Source: Melanocharis versteri
Taxonomy: Eukaryota; Chordata; Aves; Passeriformes; Melanocharitidae
Assembly: GCA_013397845.1 (NCBI GenBank)
Contig: VZTG01008545.1
Span: 1,581,907-1,645,906 of the forward strand
DNA: 64,000 bases
Direction of reading: 5' to 3'
Part shown: positions 50,007-62,708 of the stretch, piece by piece
How positions within the stretch are numbered: the stretch's first letter is position 1
Layout: every line of letters begins with the position of its first letter
Program-made: the position numbers and the translations under genes
The notes under the pieces: model-generated
Told to the model about the DNA's origin: nothing
The model's input: the letters and a program-made list of their open reading frames with translations, nothing else
The model's database searches: none

Positions 50007-50485
50007 TTAGAATCGCTTATTTTGCTTCCTTGTCTCTGCACACAGAGGTGAGAATCTCCCCTCCCACAGCTGGCCACTGCCGGATCCTCTACTCGCTCCC
50101 TGCTCTGAGGGCAACCGTCCCAAGCAGAAATCTGCCCCTCATTAAATAATGCCCATTAATTGAACTGTCATCCCTGCAGAAAGCATGGGTACCGGCACCC
50201 TCCACCCTCTCAGCACCTTCGACATCGGTCCTGGCGGGTGCCAGCTCGCATTCCCAGGAAGTGGGGTCTGGCAGGGAGCCAGGGAGGGACCACTGCTGTC
50301 ACAGTCATCGATGTCGGTGAAGCTGAAGCTGTATCTCAGGCGTATCGAGAAGAGAAAGACAACAGTGCCGAATTTCCAACTATATACACATATTAAAACC
50401 CCCCCTCGCCGTGATACCAGGCAGGAATTGGACATGGCAGTTGGAACTGGGTTGAGGCCCCATCGAGCCGGCGTGGTCGGAGGAG

Positions 50486-51360
50486 TTAGGATGCCAGGAT
50501 GCTCATCCTGACGATGTCCTCGCCGGCCGCGTCCAGCTGGCCCCGCTGCGCCCGGCTGCCGCGGGACTCCCCGTCCGAGTCGCTCATCTCAGCGTCGGAG
50601 AAGTAGCCGTCCGTGTCGGCGTCGAAGCGACGCAGGGGAGCTCCGCCAGTGCCATCGGCCTTGGGGGGCTGCGACCGCCGTGTCCCCCGGCTCTCCTTTG
50701 GTAATTTGAACCGCACAATGGTTTTGGGGCTACCTACGGAGTCAGGCACTTTGGCCGTGGGGCTGGGCTCTGTCTGAGCGCAGCGCGGCGTCTCCTCCTC
50801 CTCCTCCTCCTCCTCCTCCTCCTCCTTGCTGACACAGCCCCGTGTCCCGGCAGCGGGATGAGGCTCACTGGCTTTCTGGAGAGAGCCCTTCTTGGCCACC
50901 TTTTTGGCCTCGCCCGTCCCTTTGCGGTCGGTGGGAAGCTTTGGTGCCCCTTTTTCCGACTTGCTCGGTCTGGAATCCAGAGCGAAGGGCTTGGCGGGAT
51001 CATCTGACAAGTTGCTGGCATTGTTAGTCCAGGGCTCTGAGCCCTCTGGGTGGCCCCCACCCACTGCAGAGGGGCTGCTCCTCGGCAGCTTTTTCTTAGT
51101 GTTCGTTCTCGTTCTGCTTTTCACTTTCTTTGTGGCCTCACTCTGCCTGAATGGGGACCTGAGGGAATGGTCCATCATGAAGCTCAGCAAGGTCTCCTCA
51201 TCCTGGAGGAGCTCCTCGGAGAGGCCAGGGGTGCTGTCCTCATGGTGGGCGTTGTTGAGTGACCACTCGCTCATCGCCATGTTCTCCGCAGTGATCTGCA
51301 CTGACTGTGCCAACCAGCTGTTGAAGAAGGTCCCATCGATGGGGAAGGAGGATGACAAGC
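50486..51360 (-). CDS. JADE2: JADE2 last coding exon
   Basis: This exon has acceptor TTCCCAG and TAA at 50488-50486. It encodes GLSSSFPIDGTFFNSWLAQS, then VQITAENMAMSEWSLNN and SEELLQDEETLLSFM. A long low-complexity region follows with a run of about 11 Glu (50792-50824), then SPKTIVRFKLPKESRG, DADTDGYFSDAEMSDSDGES and the terminal VRMSILAS. The middle is GC-rich and poorly conserved; both ends are well conserved. Confidence 0.96.
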
Positions 51361-54300
51361 CTGGGAAAAACAAGAGTGGAAGATTGCCTCAGAAGCCAAG
51401 AACAGCCACGTTGCCCTCTATCACCATCACCAACTCCACCAAAACTCTCTGGCACTGGAGAAAGACTCAAAAGATCAACTATAACACACCACACCTGGAC
51501 ACAGAGGAGGGTTTACTCCACTAGTGCTGAATTTGGGGTTCACTGAGGTCACAGCACAACAACCAAAGCAGTCCCTCACATCTAACTCTCCACGAACCTC
51601 CCTGAATCCAAACCAAGAATCTTCCTTCAGCGAAGATGACAAGCAATGACACATCCCAGCACAGGAGGAAACACTCATGCAAAGGTGGAAGACAAACAAT
51701 TCAAGTGTAAGTTGAAAAATACGGTGACAGAGCAGGACTTGTGCCCAGACAAGGGGTGACAGGTTCCCCAGGAAGCAGCTGCTGCCAGGCCACCACCAGA
51801 GCCAAGCAGCCAGTGTGGTGATGGGACCAGTGCTACATCTGCACGTCTGAGAACATCTCAAAAAGGTGTGGAAACTGAGCAAGAGGAGCAGAGATGAAGG
51901 CCGGAATGGAAAAAGCTGAAAAACTTCCTGATAGTGATCATTGAGAGCAAGAGTGAGCACGGTGGGCTGGGCTAATTGGGTCCAATTAGCAATGGGAAAG
52001 GTGTACACCTACACAGGCACAGGAAGTTTTGATCTCTGAAACAGAAACCCATGAGTTCAACATCTGAGTTGGTTTTATGGACAGAGGAAAAATGAGGTTT
52101 GATTTTGGATTTCAGGAAGAGCTTTCCTTTGAAACAGTCGGTCTAGCAACAGAGGGAAAGAGCAGTGGCCTGGGCAGGGTGACTCAGGCCCACAGTGTTT
52201 GCTGGTAGCAGTGACAGCTTTGCATCACCCTCACCTGTGAGCAGCAGCACAGGCTGGGACCCTGCGTCTCCCACAACTCACCACAGCCCTTTTGGAGAAG
52301 ACAGCACCTCACCCTGACACCAGCCCAAGGCAGGGAAGGTGAAGCAGGAGCAGGGATGAACTTAGGGCATTGCCTGGTACCCAAACACTGAAGAGCCCAA
52401 GTTTTGTGGGCAAGGGCACTGCCCAGCTCACCTTCCCCAGCCCTTCTCTGATGACAGCACCCCTAAGGGATGCTTTGAGCCCTTCACAAAATTCAGGAGG
52501 TTACAAGACCTTGGTGAAGCTTTGGGTCAGCTGCCTGTTTTCCCAAGCTCATAGCCAGGCAGCTTTCCTCTGAGATTTTCCAGTCTCCACTGTTTGCTGG
52601 AATTTGCCCCAGAAAATTCAAAACTTCTTTAGCAAAGAACAGAGCAGAGACAGAATGAGTGCAAAAGCCTCATTTCCAAAGGTCCTAAAACCCAACAGCG
52701 ATGACCAGAAAGCAGCACAGTCAGGCAAACAATGTGCAAAGCACAGCAAGGCAGGGTGGTCCAGACCGCCAGACCTCCCACAGAAACGCTCTGTATCCCC
52801 AAGAGGGTTTTACAGCATCTCCAGACTGCCTGAGAGCCTCACAGGACCAGTGCTCCACTGCGTGGCAGCTGGGCACACACGAACTCATCACCTTCTGCTT
52901 CTGCTGGTGGAGGTGGCAGCACCAGAGGAAGTCAAGCCACAACCCAATTCCGTGTAAAAACCATATACAGTTGTCAAGGACCCTGTCCAAAACAACCTTT
53001 TTGTTCTGTTTCTTTTTCTTACCCCAGCCCTGCCTGCTGCTGTAGCCGATGGGGATGAGCTGCAGGAGGTTGAAGCATCTGTGGGGCCAGGCTCCTCACC
53101 CCCTGAGCAAATTCAAGAGATGGATGCGCTTTGTGCCTGACTCCTGGATGTTCCTGCACCACTGGCACAACCAGCAGGAGCACATATGCCATGGACAGTA
53201 CATGAAAACTCAGAGCCCACGTGCTGTACTCGCTGTCGCTGCACAGCACAGAGGACACGGGGGAGCAGCCCTACCATGGAGTGGGTAAGTCTGATTTTAT
53301 CACCTGAAGTGAAATCCCGCTCCGGCAGCACATCACAGGTTTTGTAACACGTTCTCCCAATCCTGGAGCTACAGGGGAGAATTTTAAATCCCCTGACCCG
53401 CCAGTGAGCATATTTCTGACCCAGTCTCTCTAGTAGGACCTGGATAATTCAGGCTGATTCCCACAAAGGAGAGATGGAAGGTGTAACTCCACGGTGTACG
53501 TGCAGGAGGGATCAGGGGCTGGGACTCTTAACCCTGCTCCCCAAAACAGGGAGCCTCCAGCATCGCGGGTCAACTCTGCGCCATAAAATCAGACTTACCC
53601 AGCTGTCCCAAAACAGTTTCGCTGACCGATTTCCTTTTCTCTGTCTTCTCAGGACTATTTTTTCTACCATCTCTTCCTTTCCTTCTTGGGTCACTTTTCT
53701 TACCCTTTGTCTTCTTCCCAGTTTGTTCTGGCATTTTTTAGAAAAAAAGGAAAACGCCATGTGAGACGAGGCATCAGGGATGCTGCGGTGAGCAAGTTCC
53801 CCTGGGGCACACCCCTGCAGTGGAGACCTGGAGCAGACCTGCAAACAACTCCAAGCCAAAGAGAGAACAAGGGCCATTCTTTGGCCAGCTGTAGGCTAAA
53901 GTCTCTACACATTAAGAAAATCGGAATTCTGTAGGTTCTACAAAAAAGAGATTTTAGCCTTGGAGAGGAACTTAAGGAGTGGCCACAGGAGCAGCCTCAC
54001 TGAAGGCAGGGGACTTGCTGGAGACTCTGCAGCCACGGACGGGGACCAGGACTTGGGGGTGAGGACCCACTAAGCAGTAACCCCAAATCCTGCTCAGACA
54101 CCTTCCAGGAGCCATGGCAACCTACAAACCTGGCACTGTGTTACCCATCACCAACAAGAGCATCTCCAGGAAGGGGTTCAGCTGCACAGCCCGACTGACA
54201 GAGCAAAGGTACCAGCAGTTTTAAAGCCGACCTTGATTTGACCTTTTAGCAGATCTGTGCAGGAGGTGAAAAAACCCCAAAGCGATACAGACACACGAAG

Positions 54301-57300
54301 TAGGAAAGATGACCAGGAGTGCCTATGGAAAGGTAGGGATCTAACTGCTAGCTATACAGACACTCAGCTAAAAATTAGCATTTCCTAAATGGCTTTCAAC
54401 TTCTACTGGATTTATTCCTCTTGGGTAAACAGGACAAATACCCTATAAAAGTACAACTTGTATTGCCAAGTAAAATACTTCCAACATTTTTTACTTACTC
54501 CGTTAGGCCATTCTCCCCCAGAAGTCCATACTAAAACTTCTATTAATTTTCAGAGAGGGAAGGATATTGCCCTTAAACCAAAATGTGGGTGGCTCATGGA
54601 AATGGAGGCGAGACAGGCACTTTTTCAGAGTCTGGCCCATAGGCTAAACAATGATCTTAAGGAAGAAATCAGTTTATTGTGTCAGGCAGCAGCAAATCCT
54701 CAGCAGAGAGGCCATGGGGTGGACGGGTCAGAGGGAATAACCTCGGCTCTCCCCTTGAAGCAGCAGTGGAAATGTACTGGGTGAGCAGGGGAGGGAATTT
54801 GCATTGCACCTGCCTGAGTCCAAATTAACAGACGATTTACAGTCCTGGAGTTGCCAGCCAGGAATCCCTCCTGACCAAAGGAATTACAAAAAGAAAGAAA
54901 TGCAGAAGCAAACTTGGTATTTGCTACGTTCCTGCCAAGTAATGGGAGGAAGGCAGACACATTTTTCACTTCGCTTACAAAATCAAAATCTAACTTTGTT
55001 TAGACAGCACAACGGGGCTAAAGAGAAACCCGAGCAGCACTTTTTGAAGAGGAACCTGTCAAAATAGTAGCCGTGTTTCAAAGCCAGACAGTGTTTACTT
55101 TCCACTCTGTGCAAGAAAAATACAGGGAAGAGAGGAGGGTTCATTTTTCACGGGCAGTTCTCACTGATTTTATTAAGAATCTCCTGCTTAAATGATCATT
55201 TGACAGCGGGAAAAATAAACCCCTCCTGTTCTGAGTTCTGTGTAGGAGCTGGTCCAAAAAAACCTTTGTGCCAAAACCATCTTTGGAACAACCCCAACAG
55301 ATCTTGGTTGATGGCTACTGTAACAGCAGTTAAAAAGTGGCCTCATCCTGGTGAAATAATGGAGACTTCTCCCTCTCTCCTAGGAACCCCAGGTATGGAG
55401 AGCATCCTGGTCAGGAGCTGTGGGGGAGGATGCTAACGGAACCATCCCCCACTTCCAAACCAGTAAGTGCTTTGTAATGCTGGAAAATTCAGCAGTGAGT
55501 TATCCAAAGCTTTGGTTCCACTGGATGCTCAGTATCTGCAGCTCCTGGTACGGTCACTTGGCAAGGGAACTCCTCCTGAGCTCAGGACACTCTCTAGACT
55601 GATGCTGAAAGGCACTCAGGTGCCTAATGTCCCCCTGGCATGGGAAGGACCCAGATGCCCAAACCTGGAGATCCCAGCAGCTGGGCTGTTTCCCTGGCAG
55701 CAGGGACTCACAGGAGCTGGGTCCCAGAGGAAGCAGTCAGTCCTTGCTCAGGCTCAACCAGTAAGTCCATCCCAGGAGAGACAATCAGCTCAGCTCGGTC
55801 GGTTCAGAGTGGAAAAGGAAATTGCAAACTCCAGCCAGGTGGGGCAGGAGAGAAGAGCATCTGCATCACAAGGTCTGAAGTGACCCCTGCACACCAATCC
55901 CCACCCGAGCACTGCAGGTTTGTCTCTGATCACTCACCTTTAGGCAGAACAAACACCATCGGAACAGCAGGCATGCTTTTCTCAAGTACACCCACAATGT
56001 TTTTGGGAAGCGCAATCGCACAGCACCAGCACTGGCGAGTGCAGACAACCCCGAAACACCATCAGCAGAGCCACAACACAGCTCCCCATCACTGGCTCCC
56101 ATCTGCACTCCACTAGTGAGGCTCCCAGCTCACCTACTCCAGCTCTCCCTGGGAGGAATTGCCAGGTCCCAATCCACTGCTGCATCAGAGAGGGTTGGAC
56201 ATGTACCCCCAAGGCATTTTGGGGAACACAGGTCCCCAGGGACATTTCCAGCTATCTAACACCTTGTTTGCAAGAGAGGTGAGCTCAAAAACCCTTCCTG
56301 GCAAACTACCCTGTGCCTATCTCCTTCAGAGAGCTGCAAATGCTGGGCTGGGTTTGCCCAGCTGAACTAAAGAGCATCCTGAGGTCTCCTGTGATGCCTC
56401 CAAAAGCCACAGAACCTGGCAGTGACAGCACACAGCACGTGGTGCTCCTGGCAGGGGTGCTGCTGGCTGGGGCAGTGAGGTGGGGGTCCAGCTCAGGAAT
56501 AACGTGCACGTAATACCCTAGGTGCCAGGGAATGGATGTGCAGTGTGGGGTCTCCAGCTGGTGAGAACACCATTTTTGTGTATTCAGGCTGGTGAGCTGT
56601 ACCTCTGGCCCAGTAAGGATGTGCAGAGCAACACAGAGTATGACAGAGACTGGGATTCACAGGACCCACATCACCCCAGAGCACACCCTGGGGTCCCAGC
56701 CACTCCTGTCCCCCATCACTGCCTGGCTTTGGCTATCAAGAGGAATTTGCATGGGCCTGAGTCACAGACATCTCAACATACACGTTCCTCAGCCTCCAAA
56801 ACTTCAGTCAAAGGAGACTTTTGTCAAGGAAAGCTCAGCCCAGACAGTTCTTGAAGAAACCTCAACCATGTGATGGCTTCAAACACAACTCCAAAGCCAC
56901 AAACACAACAACCGTCGGAAGCGGCTGCCAAAGCACCAGATGCTGCTGCTGGAAAAACTGTTCTGCAGCCACGGGGTCTGGTCTGCCCTGCCACTGGAGG
57001 CAAAGGAGGAGGGAGCAGGAGCTGTGGGCTCCGGCACTGCTTGTGCGAAGGAAAGAAAAAAAGTAGGACAAAAGGAAACCAACTTTATTTCAGCTCCTTA
57101 ATAAAAGTTGGCAGAGGCTTTGCATGCAGGAGCATGATCTCCACTAATGGGTATGTGAAGCGGGGAGCTGCAGCTGACCAGAGCTAAAGGAGCTGGTCTC
57201 CTGGAGCAACAGACCCCCCACCAGCAGCTTAACCCTTGATTCTTGACAGAATGCTCAAAGGCATCTGCAAAGAGCCTGAAGCAGGGCTTCCACCCTGTGC

Positions 57301-60300
57301 CAGGGAGCCAGCTGCAGAGCAGCCCCGTGCCCAGGATGTGCCATCTCCTCTCAAGCAGTCGCAGCTCACAAAAGTCACCAAATACTGTCTCAGCATCCCC
57401 ACTCAAGCAAACGCTTGGTCCTTCTGACTGATTCCCAGGAAGGGGAGGATCAAGAGGGATCTGTGAAAACAAATAGCTCCAGCACTCCAGTCACCCAGAG
57501 TCTGGCTTTATTGAGCGTTTCTGAGTCAACATATGAACCGTGCCAAAATAACACATCAAGGGAGGGGGCAGCTCTGGCTTCACAGGTGAGGGGAGCTGGG
57601 GCACACAACTTGGCTTCAGTGGGGACAGCGTCTGTAAGAACAAGCTCTGCGGTACTGACCTGGGTAAAGATCTTTCTCAATAAGCTTCATCTGGAGATGG
57701 AAGATCTGCTCCTGCAGTTTACAAATGGTGTGTTTCATTTTCTCCCGTCTCGTCACCATGTAACAGAGATTTCTAACCTACACAAACACAAGAAACAATG
57801 TCTGGTTTAGGCAGGGTCAAAGCAGGTCCCCTCCAGTTGTGTTGCTGCTCCAGGCTGCCCAGGAAAATCCCCACTCCCTGGGATTCCATCCTTTTCACCT
57901 CACCATCATCTGTGCTGCACTCCTGCCAGGGCCCTTTGGGTGAGCCAGGGCTAGTAGTGAGGGCTCTTGATCCAAGCTATGTGATACATATGGGAAAAAC
58001 CATGCAGTGTTAATTCCAAGCCTAAACGTCTCTGTCCTGGCTCCAACAGCCAGGACCCCACAGTGGGCAAGGAAGGCTGGCTGGCTTCTCCAGCATGGGC
58101 ACTGGGAAGTCTGGGAAGGGAAGATGCTGTAGAAGGAACATTATAACACAGTCATGCAAAGGTCCAGCACCAACCATCCGAGCATCGTGCTGAGTCCTTG
58201 GCCCAGCAGCTGCATCATGCACATGTCCTGTTCACACCTGACACTGCCACCCGCACAAAAAAACGCCAAATTCTATGCAGCACCTTGGTGCCCTGAGTCA
58301 ATGCACCAGTCCTCATCCACAAACTGCACCTTTTGCAGGGAGGGATAAACTCTCTTCCCACAGCCAGTGCAGGGAAGGGGCTGAGCTGGGATGGGGATGT
58401 CAAAGCCTCACAGAACTGCCCTAAAGCAGATACCAGGAAAAAGCATAGAAAATACAGCAAAATACCCTGGTGATGGTGGCCCAGGTCAGCAGCTGGAGCA
58501 GCTCCCTACCTCAGATCTGGCCCCTCTATATGGTTATTCACACTTGCTCCACATCTACCTGCGAATCACTGGTGCAGTTTGTCCCAGTTCAAGAACTATC
58601 ATTAACCATGGCAGTGGGGTTGGAACTAGATGATCTCTAAGGTCCCTTCCAATGCAACCCAACCTAACCCATTCCATGATTATTTGAAGCTCTAAACACA
58701 AACAGGAAAGCACAAAATATAACTGCTCACGTGAGCCAGTGCAGTAGCAGCAGCTACACCCTGCTGCTGATAAACACCCCCAGTAGCATAAGATGACAGA
58801 ACTACTGCTGTAAACTCCTGGCACCTGGCACTTGATGAGTTTCAGTGCCTTGTTTTTGCCAGCCCCATGTAAGGGTGGCTGGAGAGCCAAGCTCTGGCAC
58901 TGCTGCCACAATGGACATCAAGGCTTTTGAAGCAAGCAGAGGCTCTCAGCTGCAGTGCAGAAAATGCTAATGGCAGCTAACAGGATTTGACAGCATTTAC
59001 TCAGCTTTCTGATGCTCTGAAAGAGCAAAGCTGCCTGCAATAAGGTAAGGAGGAGGTGGCCTGAACAGAGGAACACACACATGGGTATGCCCACACTCAG
59101 GTGTGACCCCGATGTCTTTAATTCCTCCCCTTCCTCATGCTCACACCCTTCTCTGCAGGGAGCATTTCCAGGCTTGGGGGACTGTCCCAGCATGGCCAGG
59201 AGCCTTTGTGCCTCCCACAGTGACAGAGCAAGCCAGGACACTGTCCCATGCTTACCTCACATGTGCCACCAAATGCTGTGAGGGCAGCAGGACAACTGCA
59301 GCCAACCCCTAATATTGTCTCACTTAAGGACAATTTGGGAATGTTTAGGAAAAAAGGAGAAAAAGCTTCTCTTTTTTGTTGTTGTTGTTGAATCCCCTAG
59401 CTGTAAATACAAGGCAGGGAGTTATACAGCGTATTTTACTATGTTCTCTTTTTTTTCTTTCTGGATTGGAGAAAACATCAAACTATTTCTTTATGAAGAA
59501 AACAACTGCTTCTGGCAACCTGACTCTCCAAGAGTTTGGCGGTATCTCTTCTCTATGATTTGATATTCCTGGAAGAAAACATTACTTTAGCTTTGCTTAG
59601 AGACTGCTGGTATTTACCCACACTTACACAGCTCAACACCACCCAGTGCTGCTTCCCCAAGCCAAGTTTAGATGCTGGTGTGAAAGCCTGGAAACCACAG
59701 CTTTTTGTTAAAGCTAACTTAAAACACCCAGGCCTGGGAAAAAGCTTTTTTAAAAAGGCAAAGAGGGTTAAAAAAGGCCAAAAATAAAATGGGGGGATTG
59801 TATTAGGATTCCCAGGTAATAGCTTTAGTTTGCTGACACTGTGAAGTGCAGAAATTACAGGGGTTAAGAAATGACAGAGGGAACCACCATCACTCTAGCT
59901 GTCCCCATGTCATCAGCTCTCTGCTTCTGCCTCCCCAACTCCTGGATCCCTACACCATTATCAGCCCCAAAATCACTTCTGCCAGATTAATTGCTGAAAC
60001 TGCTAAAATCCAACATGATGTCCTGTGGACACCCTCTGGAAGCCTTCAGAGCCTTTCAGGCTGCTCATCTCTGATCCCAATTTGATGTGATTCCTCACTA
60101 TTTGCAAGTGAAACAGGGTGCCTGTGACCTGCCAGGTGCTGCCTGGCAGGATCAGATACCTGGGATGCACTGGCAACAATTGGATTTAAACCCCTATCAC
60201 CCATCTGAGCACTGGACTTTGATCTGCCTGGTGTTTATTGTTCCACTCTTGGAAGCAGAACAAACAAACAGCTCTTCCAGGGCCAGGCAGTGAAACCTGG

Positions 60301-62708
60301 CAGGGAGCTGCTAAGCAGAGGCTGAATGCTGATGGGCACACCCCACAAAGCCTGCAGGCAACTCTGGAAAATGAGAAATCTGGTAAAAAACGTGGTTTTG
60401 ACACAAAGAAATCAAAGAGAAGCTGCCGTGAGCAAAGCATGGTACCCAGGGAGGCACAGTGGTTCAGTGCAGCTGGAAAAGCCAAGCTGAGAACAAGAGT
60501 AAGCAGCAGGAGGCAAAGCAGCCTGGTTCAGATTTACAATATAGAGCAGATGAGGGGAAAAAGTGAGTTGAACTTGTCACCCTCAGATCAGGCAGGTGCA
60601 GCCTGTTGCTGGAGATGCACTAATGGTGTCACCAGCCCAGTCCAGCACAGAGATGGAAATGTGATGCAGTAAAGGCAGGAACAAAGAGGGGATAGACTGG
60701 CAGAGGGATGGCAATGATGACCACAGGGATGAAGGCCCACAGGATCACAGAAAAGAGACCACTAGCTTCAAACCCAACTATTTTTACACAGGAGAAGGCT
60801 CTCGGGCTCCAGGATCCACACGGGAGCGGGGTGCAGCAAAGGACCAGGGCGGGCTGGTCCAGGCTGAACTCCCATCTGGACATGAACACAGTGCCCACCC
60901 ACACTGCCCTTCTCCCCATAGGTTCAGTTATGCTACAGATCCACATCAGCTTGAAGAGAGGGTTCAGGGACATGCAGGGGCAGCATCCCCACCACCTTCA
61001 CCTCCCAGGGAACAGCATGCCACCCACAGCACCCTCAGCCCCTGCTCAGGGAACCATAGCACCACATCCACTGGGACAGAGCAATTCCATTTTTCTGCTT
61101 TCCCTCTTCCTTGATCCTAGAGACTCCCTGAGCCCTTCCATGGCTTTTGCACCCTGGGTGAGTGGTCAAACAGGGACCTGGGCAAGGGCAATGGATCCAC
61201 CCCTCTGGCAGGAACAGGAGACAGATCAGGCAGGGCTTGGGTCTTAAGCAAAGAAGAAGGAGCTTGGGCTGTGCATGCCAGGCTCTGCATCCCTGCCCTG
61301 CCTGTCCCTGTCCCACTGCTGCCCTGTGCTACACCCATGTGCCTCCCCAGCAGCAGCACTACTGCACCCATCCCCTCTCTGCCATCTCACCCCAGGTTCT
61401 GCGTGTGCTTCTTCCCCTGTGCTTCTTCCTCTCACTGCTTCTCGCCTTCACTGCTGCTCCTCCTCTCCAGCTTCTGCCCCATCCCTGCTCCTGCCCTCTG
61501 TGCAGCTGTGACAGCCAAATCCACAGGCAGCTGCATGGTGTGGCAGCAAGCCCAGCCCAGGGAGCTCTGGCACCTTTTGGGCACTGCTGCTCCACCAATG
61601 CTCCCTCTCACCTAAAAAGCTGCCGTGCAGGCCGCTGCTCCCTCTGCTGTGGATGGGAGGATTCAAGGATGTCCTGCACCACTGGGAGCTGCAGGTGCCT
61701 GCATCTTCTGTCTGCATCCTCTGGCCTGGCTCTGCCTCCAGCAGCAGCTCCCTGAGGAGCTGACCCACTTTTGGCTGCAGCAGGGCAGGGGATGCCCAGT
61801 CCCACTGGCCCTGCTCTCACTCTGCCTTTCACTCATCTTTGATGTTTAATGTAAGTAAATAATGATGTGTTCCCAAGCCTTGCTGCTGCAAAGCATCTGA
61901 GGGGCAACACAGGATAATTCTGTGGTTTGAAACTATTTAGGTATAGTGGACATAAGCTGCAGCATCATCTGCTTCCCATCCACCCAGCCCTGCCAAGGCA
62001 CCTCTCCCTGCAGACATTTGTTCTTTTGAACCCCCGGCTGAGACCAACACTAACTTATTCCATCAATGTCAGTGTTTTGGCAGCGAGGATGCACATGCAC
62101 TGAGCACTGTTATGTTTCTGAATGAAGATGAAAGAACAAAACTGAGTCGGGGGAACAGGGCTTGTGCTGTCTGTGGGCACCAGGACACATTACAGCAGCC
62201 CTGATGGAACATACGGGTACACCACTGAAGGAGAAGCTGTACTCACCCTCTCCAGGTCTTGCCTGAGGTGCATGAAGAGCTTTAAGCGTCGGTAGAGAAC
62301 ATCCTGCTCTTGCTGAGCCAAGTTGTCCACTTCATCCGTTTTTGGTGTCAGCAGTGGTTTGTTGGAGTTTGCTTTCCTCTTCAGCTTCCAGTACTGGTAG
62401 ACAAAATCCACCAGTGATTCGCTTAAGTCAAGGTTCTCTGCCACCTCTGAAGGCTTCACGAGCTCATAGAAGTCCTCCTCCAGCTGCTGGAGCTTCTGCT
62501 TCCGCAGCGTGACCTTCTCCAAGTCCAGCTGGGCTTGGTCGGGCTCTGTCCGTGCCTCCTCGGGCAACTTGGTGGCCCCGGTGCTGTGCTCAAGGCAGAA
62601 GGACTTGAACTTCACTTCATCGTTGTCTGCAAGGATAGTCCGCATGTCGAGGTTGTGGTCGAAGGCGCAGGTGACGTGGAATGCGGTGACACAGGCGGGC
62701 ATGGAGCA
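50486..62708 (-). CDS. JADE2: JADE2 (PHF15), PHD-finger scaffold of the HBO1 acetyltransferase complex (partial, 3' half)
   Basis: JADE proteins hold KAT7 (HBO1), ING4/5 and MEAF6 together and direct histone H4/H3 acetylation; JADE2 has also been reported to act as an E3 ligase for LSD1. Four minus-strand exons join in frame: 62708-62247, 57777-57660, 53727-53599 and 51360-50486 (1,584 nt, 527 residues plus stop). The order is: the end of the extended PHD finger (CSMPACVTAFHVTC ... KSFCLEH); the YQYWKLKRKAN segment; a helical segment (CKLQEQIFHLQMKLIEKDL); a Lys/Arg-rich insert; FPIDGTFFNSWLAQSVQITA; an acidic Glu run; and the C-terminus DTDGYFSDAEMSDSD ... VRMSILAS. The N-terminal exons (EPC-like region and first PHD finger) lie past the right edge. 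The C-terminal ending and position beside SAR1B separate it from JADE1 and JADE3. Confidence 0.94.
50792..50824 (-). repeat. (GAG)n trinucleotide repeat coding poly-Glu in JADE2
   Basis: Eleven uninterrupted CTC units on the plus strand read GAG on the coding strand. Because the codons are pure, the length is likely to vary between individuals or species. Confidence 0.9.
51361..53598. other. JADE2 last intron
   Basis: No exon is seen between the Lys-rich exon and the last exon; their phases fit directly. The sequence is of mixed composition and has no recognised repeat. Confidence 0.65.
53599..53727 (-). CDS. JADE2: JADE2 exon: Lys/Arg-rich insert (possible cassette exon)
   Basis: This 129-nt exon has acceptor ATGCCAG and donor GTAAGT. 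Read in the phase set by its neighbours, it encodes EQTGKKTKGKKSDPRRKGRD, then GRKNSPEKTEKRKS and VSETVLGQL. It parallels the human REPSGRRSKGKKSDSKRKG...SVLGQL segment. It has no ATG, so ORF scanning misses it. Equal flanking phases mean skipping keeps the frame, as in the shorter human isoform I recall. The basic run could be a nuclear localisation signal. Confidence 0.88.
53728..57659. other. JADE2 intron
   Basis: This is a 3.9-kb intron. Several open frames of up to 158 codons occur on the plus strand, but none has domain support. No repeat family was recognised with confidence. Confidence 0.6.
57660..57777 (-). CDS. JADE2: JADE2 exon: helical CKLQEQIFHLQMKLIE segment
   Basis: This 118-nt exon has acceptor TGTGTAG and donor GTCAGT. 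It encodes VRNLCYMVTRREKMKHTICK, then LQEQIFHLQMKLIEKDLYP. It is conserved in all JADE proteins. The heptad-like spacing suggests a helix. Confidence 0.95.
57778..62246. other. JADE2 intron
   Basis: This 4.5-kb intron contains one antisense CR1 3' fragment (58590-58680) and a GTT run (59378-59390). A CT-rich low-complexity stretch (61270-61750) produces long but meaningless frames on both strands. Confidence 0.65.
58590..58680 (+). mobile_element. CR1 3' fragment, plus orientation
   Basis: It reads TTGGAACTAGATGATCTCTA, AGGTCCCTTCCAATGCAACC and CCATTCCATGATT. It lies in a JADE2 intron, antisense to the gene. Confidence 0.82.
62247..62708 (-). CDS. JADE2: JADE2 exon: end of extended PHD finger and following core
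   Basis: This 462-nt (154-codon) exon has acceptor CCGCAG and donor GTGAGT, in phase 0 at both ends. It carries the last zinc ligands of the second PHD (CSMPAC, HVTC, FCLEH), the MRTILADNDEVKFKSF run, and then ESLVDFVYQYWKLKRKANSN and LYRRLKLFMHLRQDLER. This part is very close to mammalian JADE2. Confidence 0.96.

Larger units (their letters stand above)
46850..50485 (-). other. JADE2: Probable JADE2 3' UTR
   Basis: The sequence after the JADE2 stop has no further exons. It is rich in A/T blocks, including a T-tract/A-tract foldback near 49090-49140 and an (AAC)n run (49138-49154). The block 48230-48470 contains TTAATTAATGAG and other homeodomain-like sites and looks strongly constrained, but this is a visual judgement only. 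Confidence 0.55.

Noticed and set aside
50892..51524. 210-codon plus-strand frame
   Set aside because: It is the antisense shadow of the GC-rich last JADE2 exon.
53512..53877. 121-codon minus-strand frame in the JADE2 intron
   Set aside because: It is a different frame over the real 129-nt JADE2 exon; the splice-phased frame is the one that matches the family.
61162..61755. 197-codon plus-strand frame in a JADE2 intron
   Set aside because: It is a low-complexity CT/CTG-rich sequence with equally long frames on the other strand and no domain.
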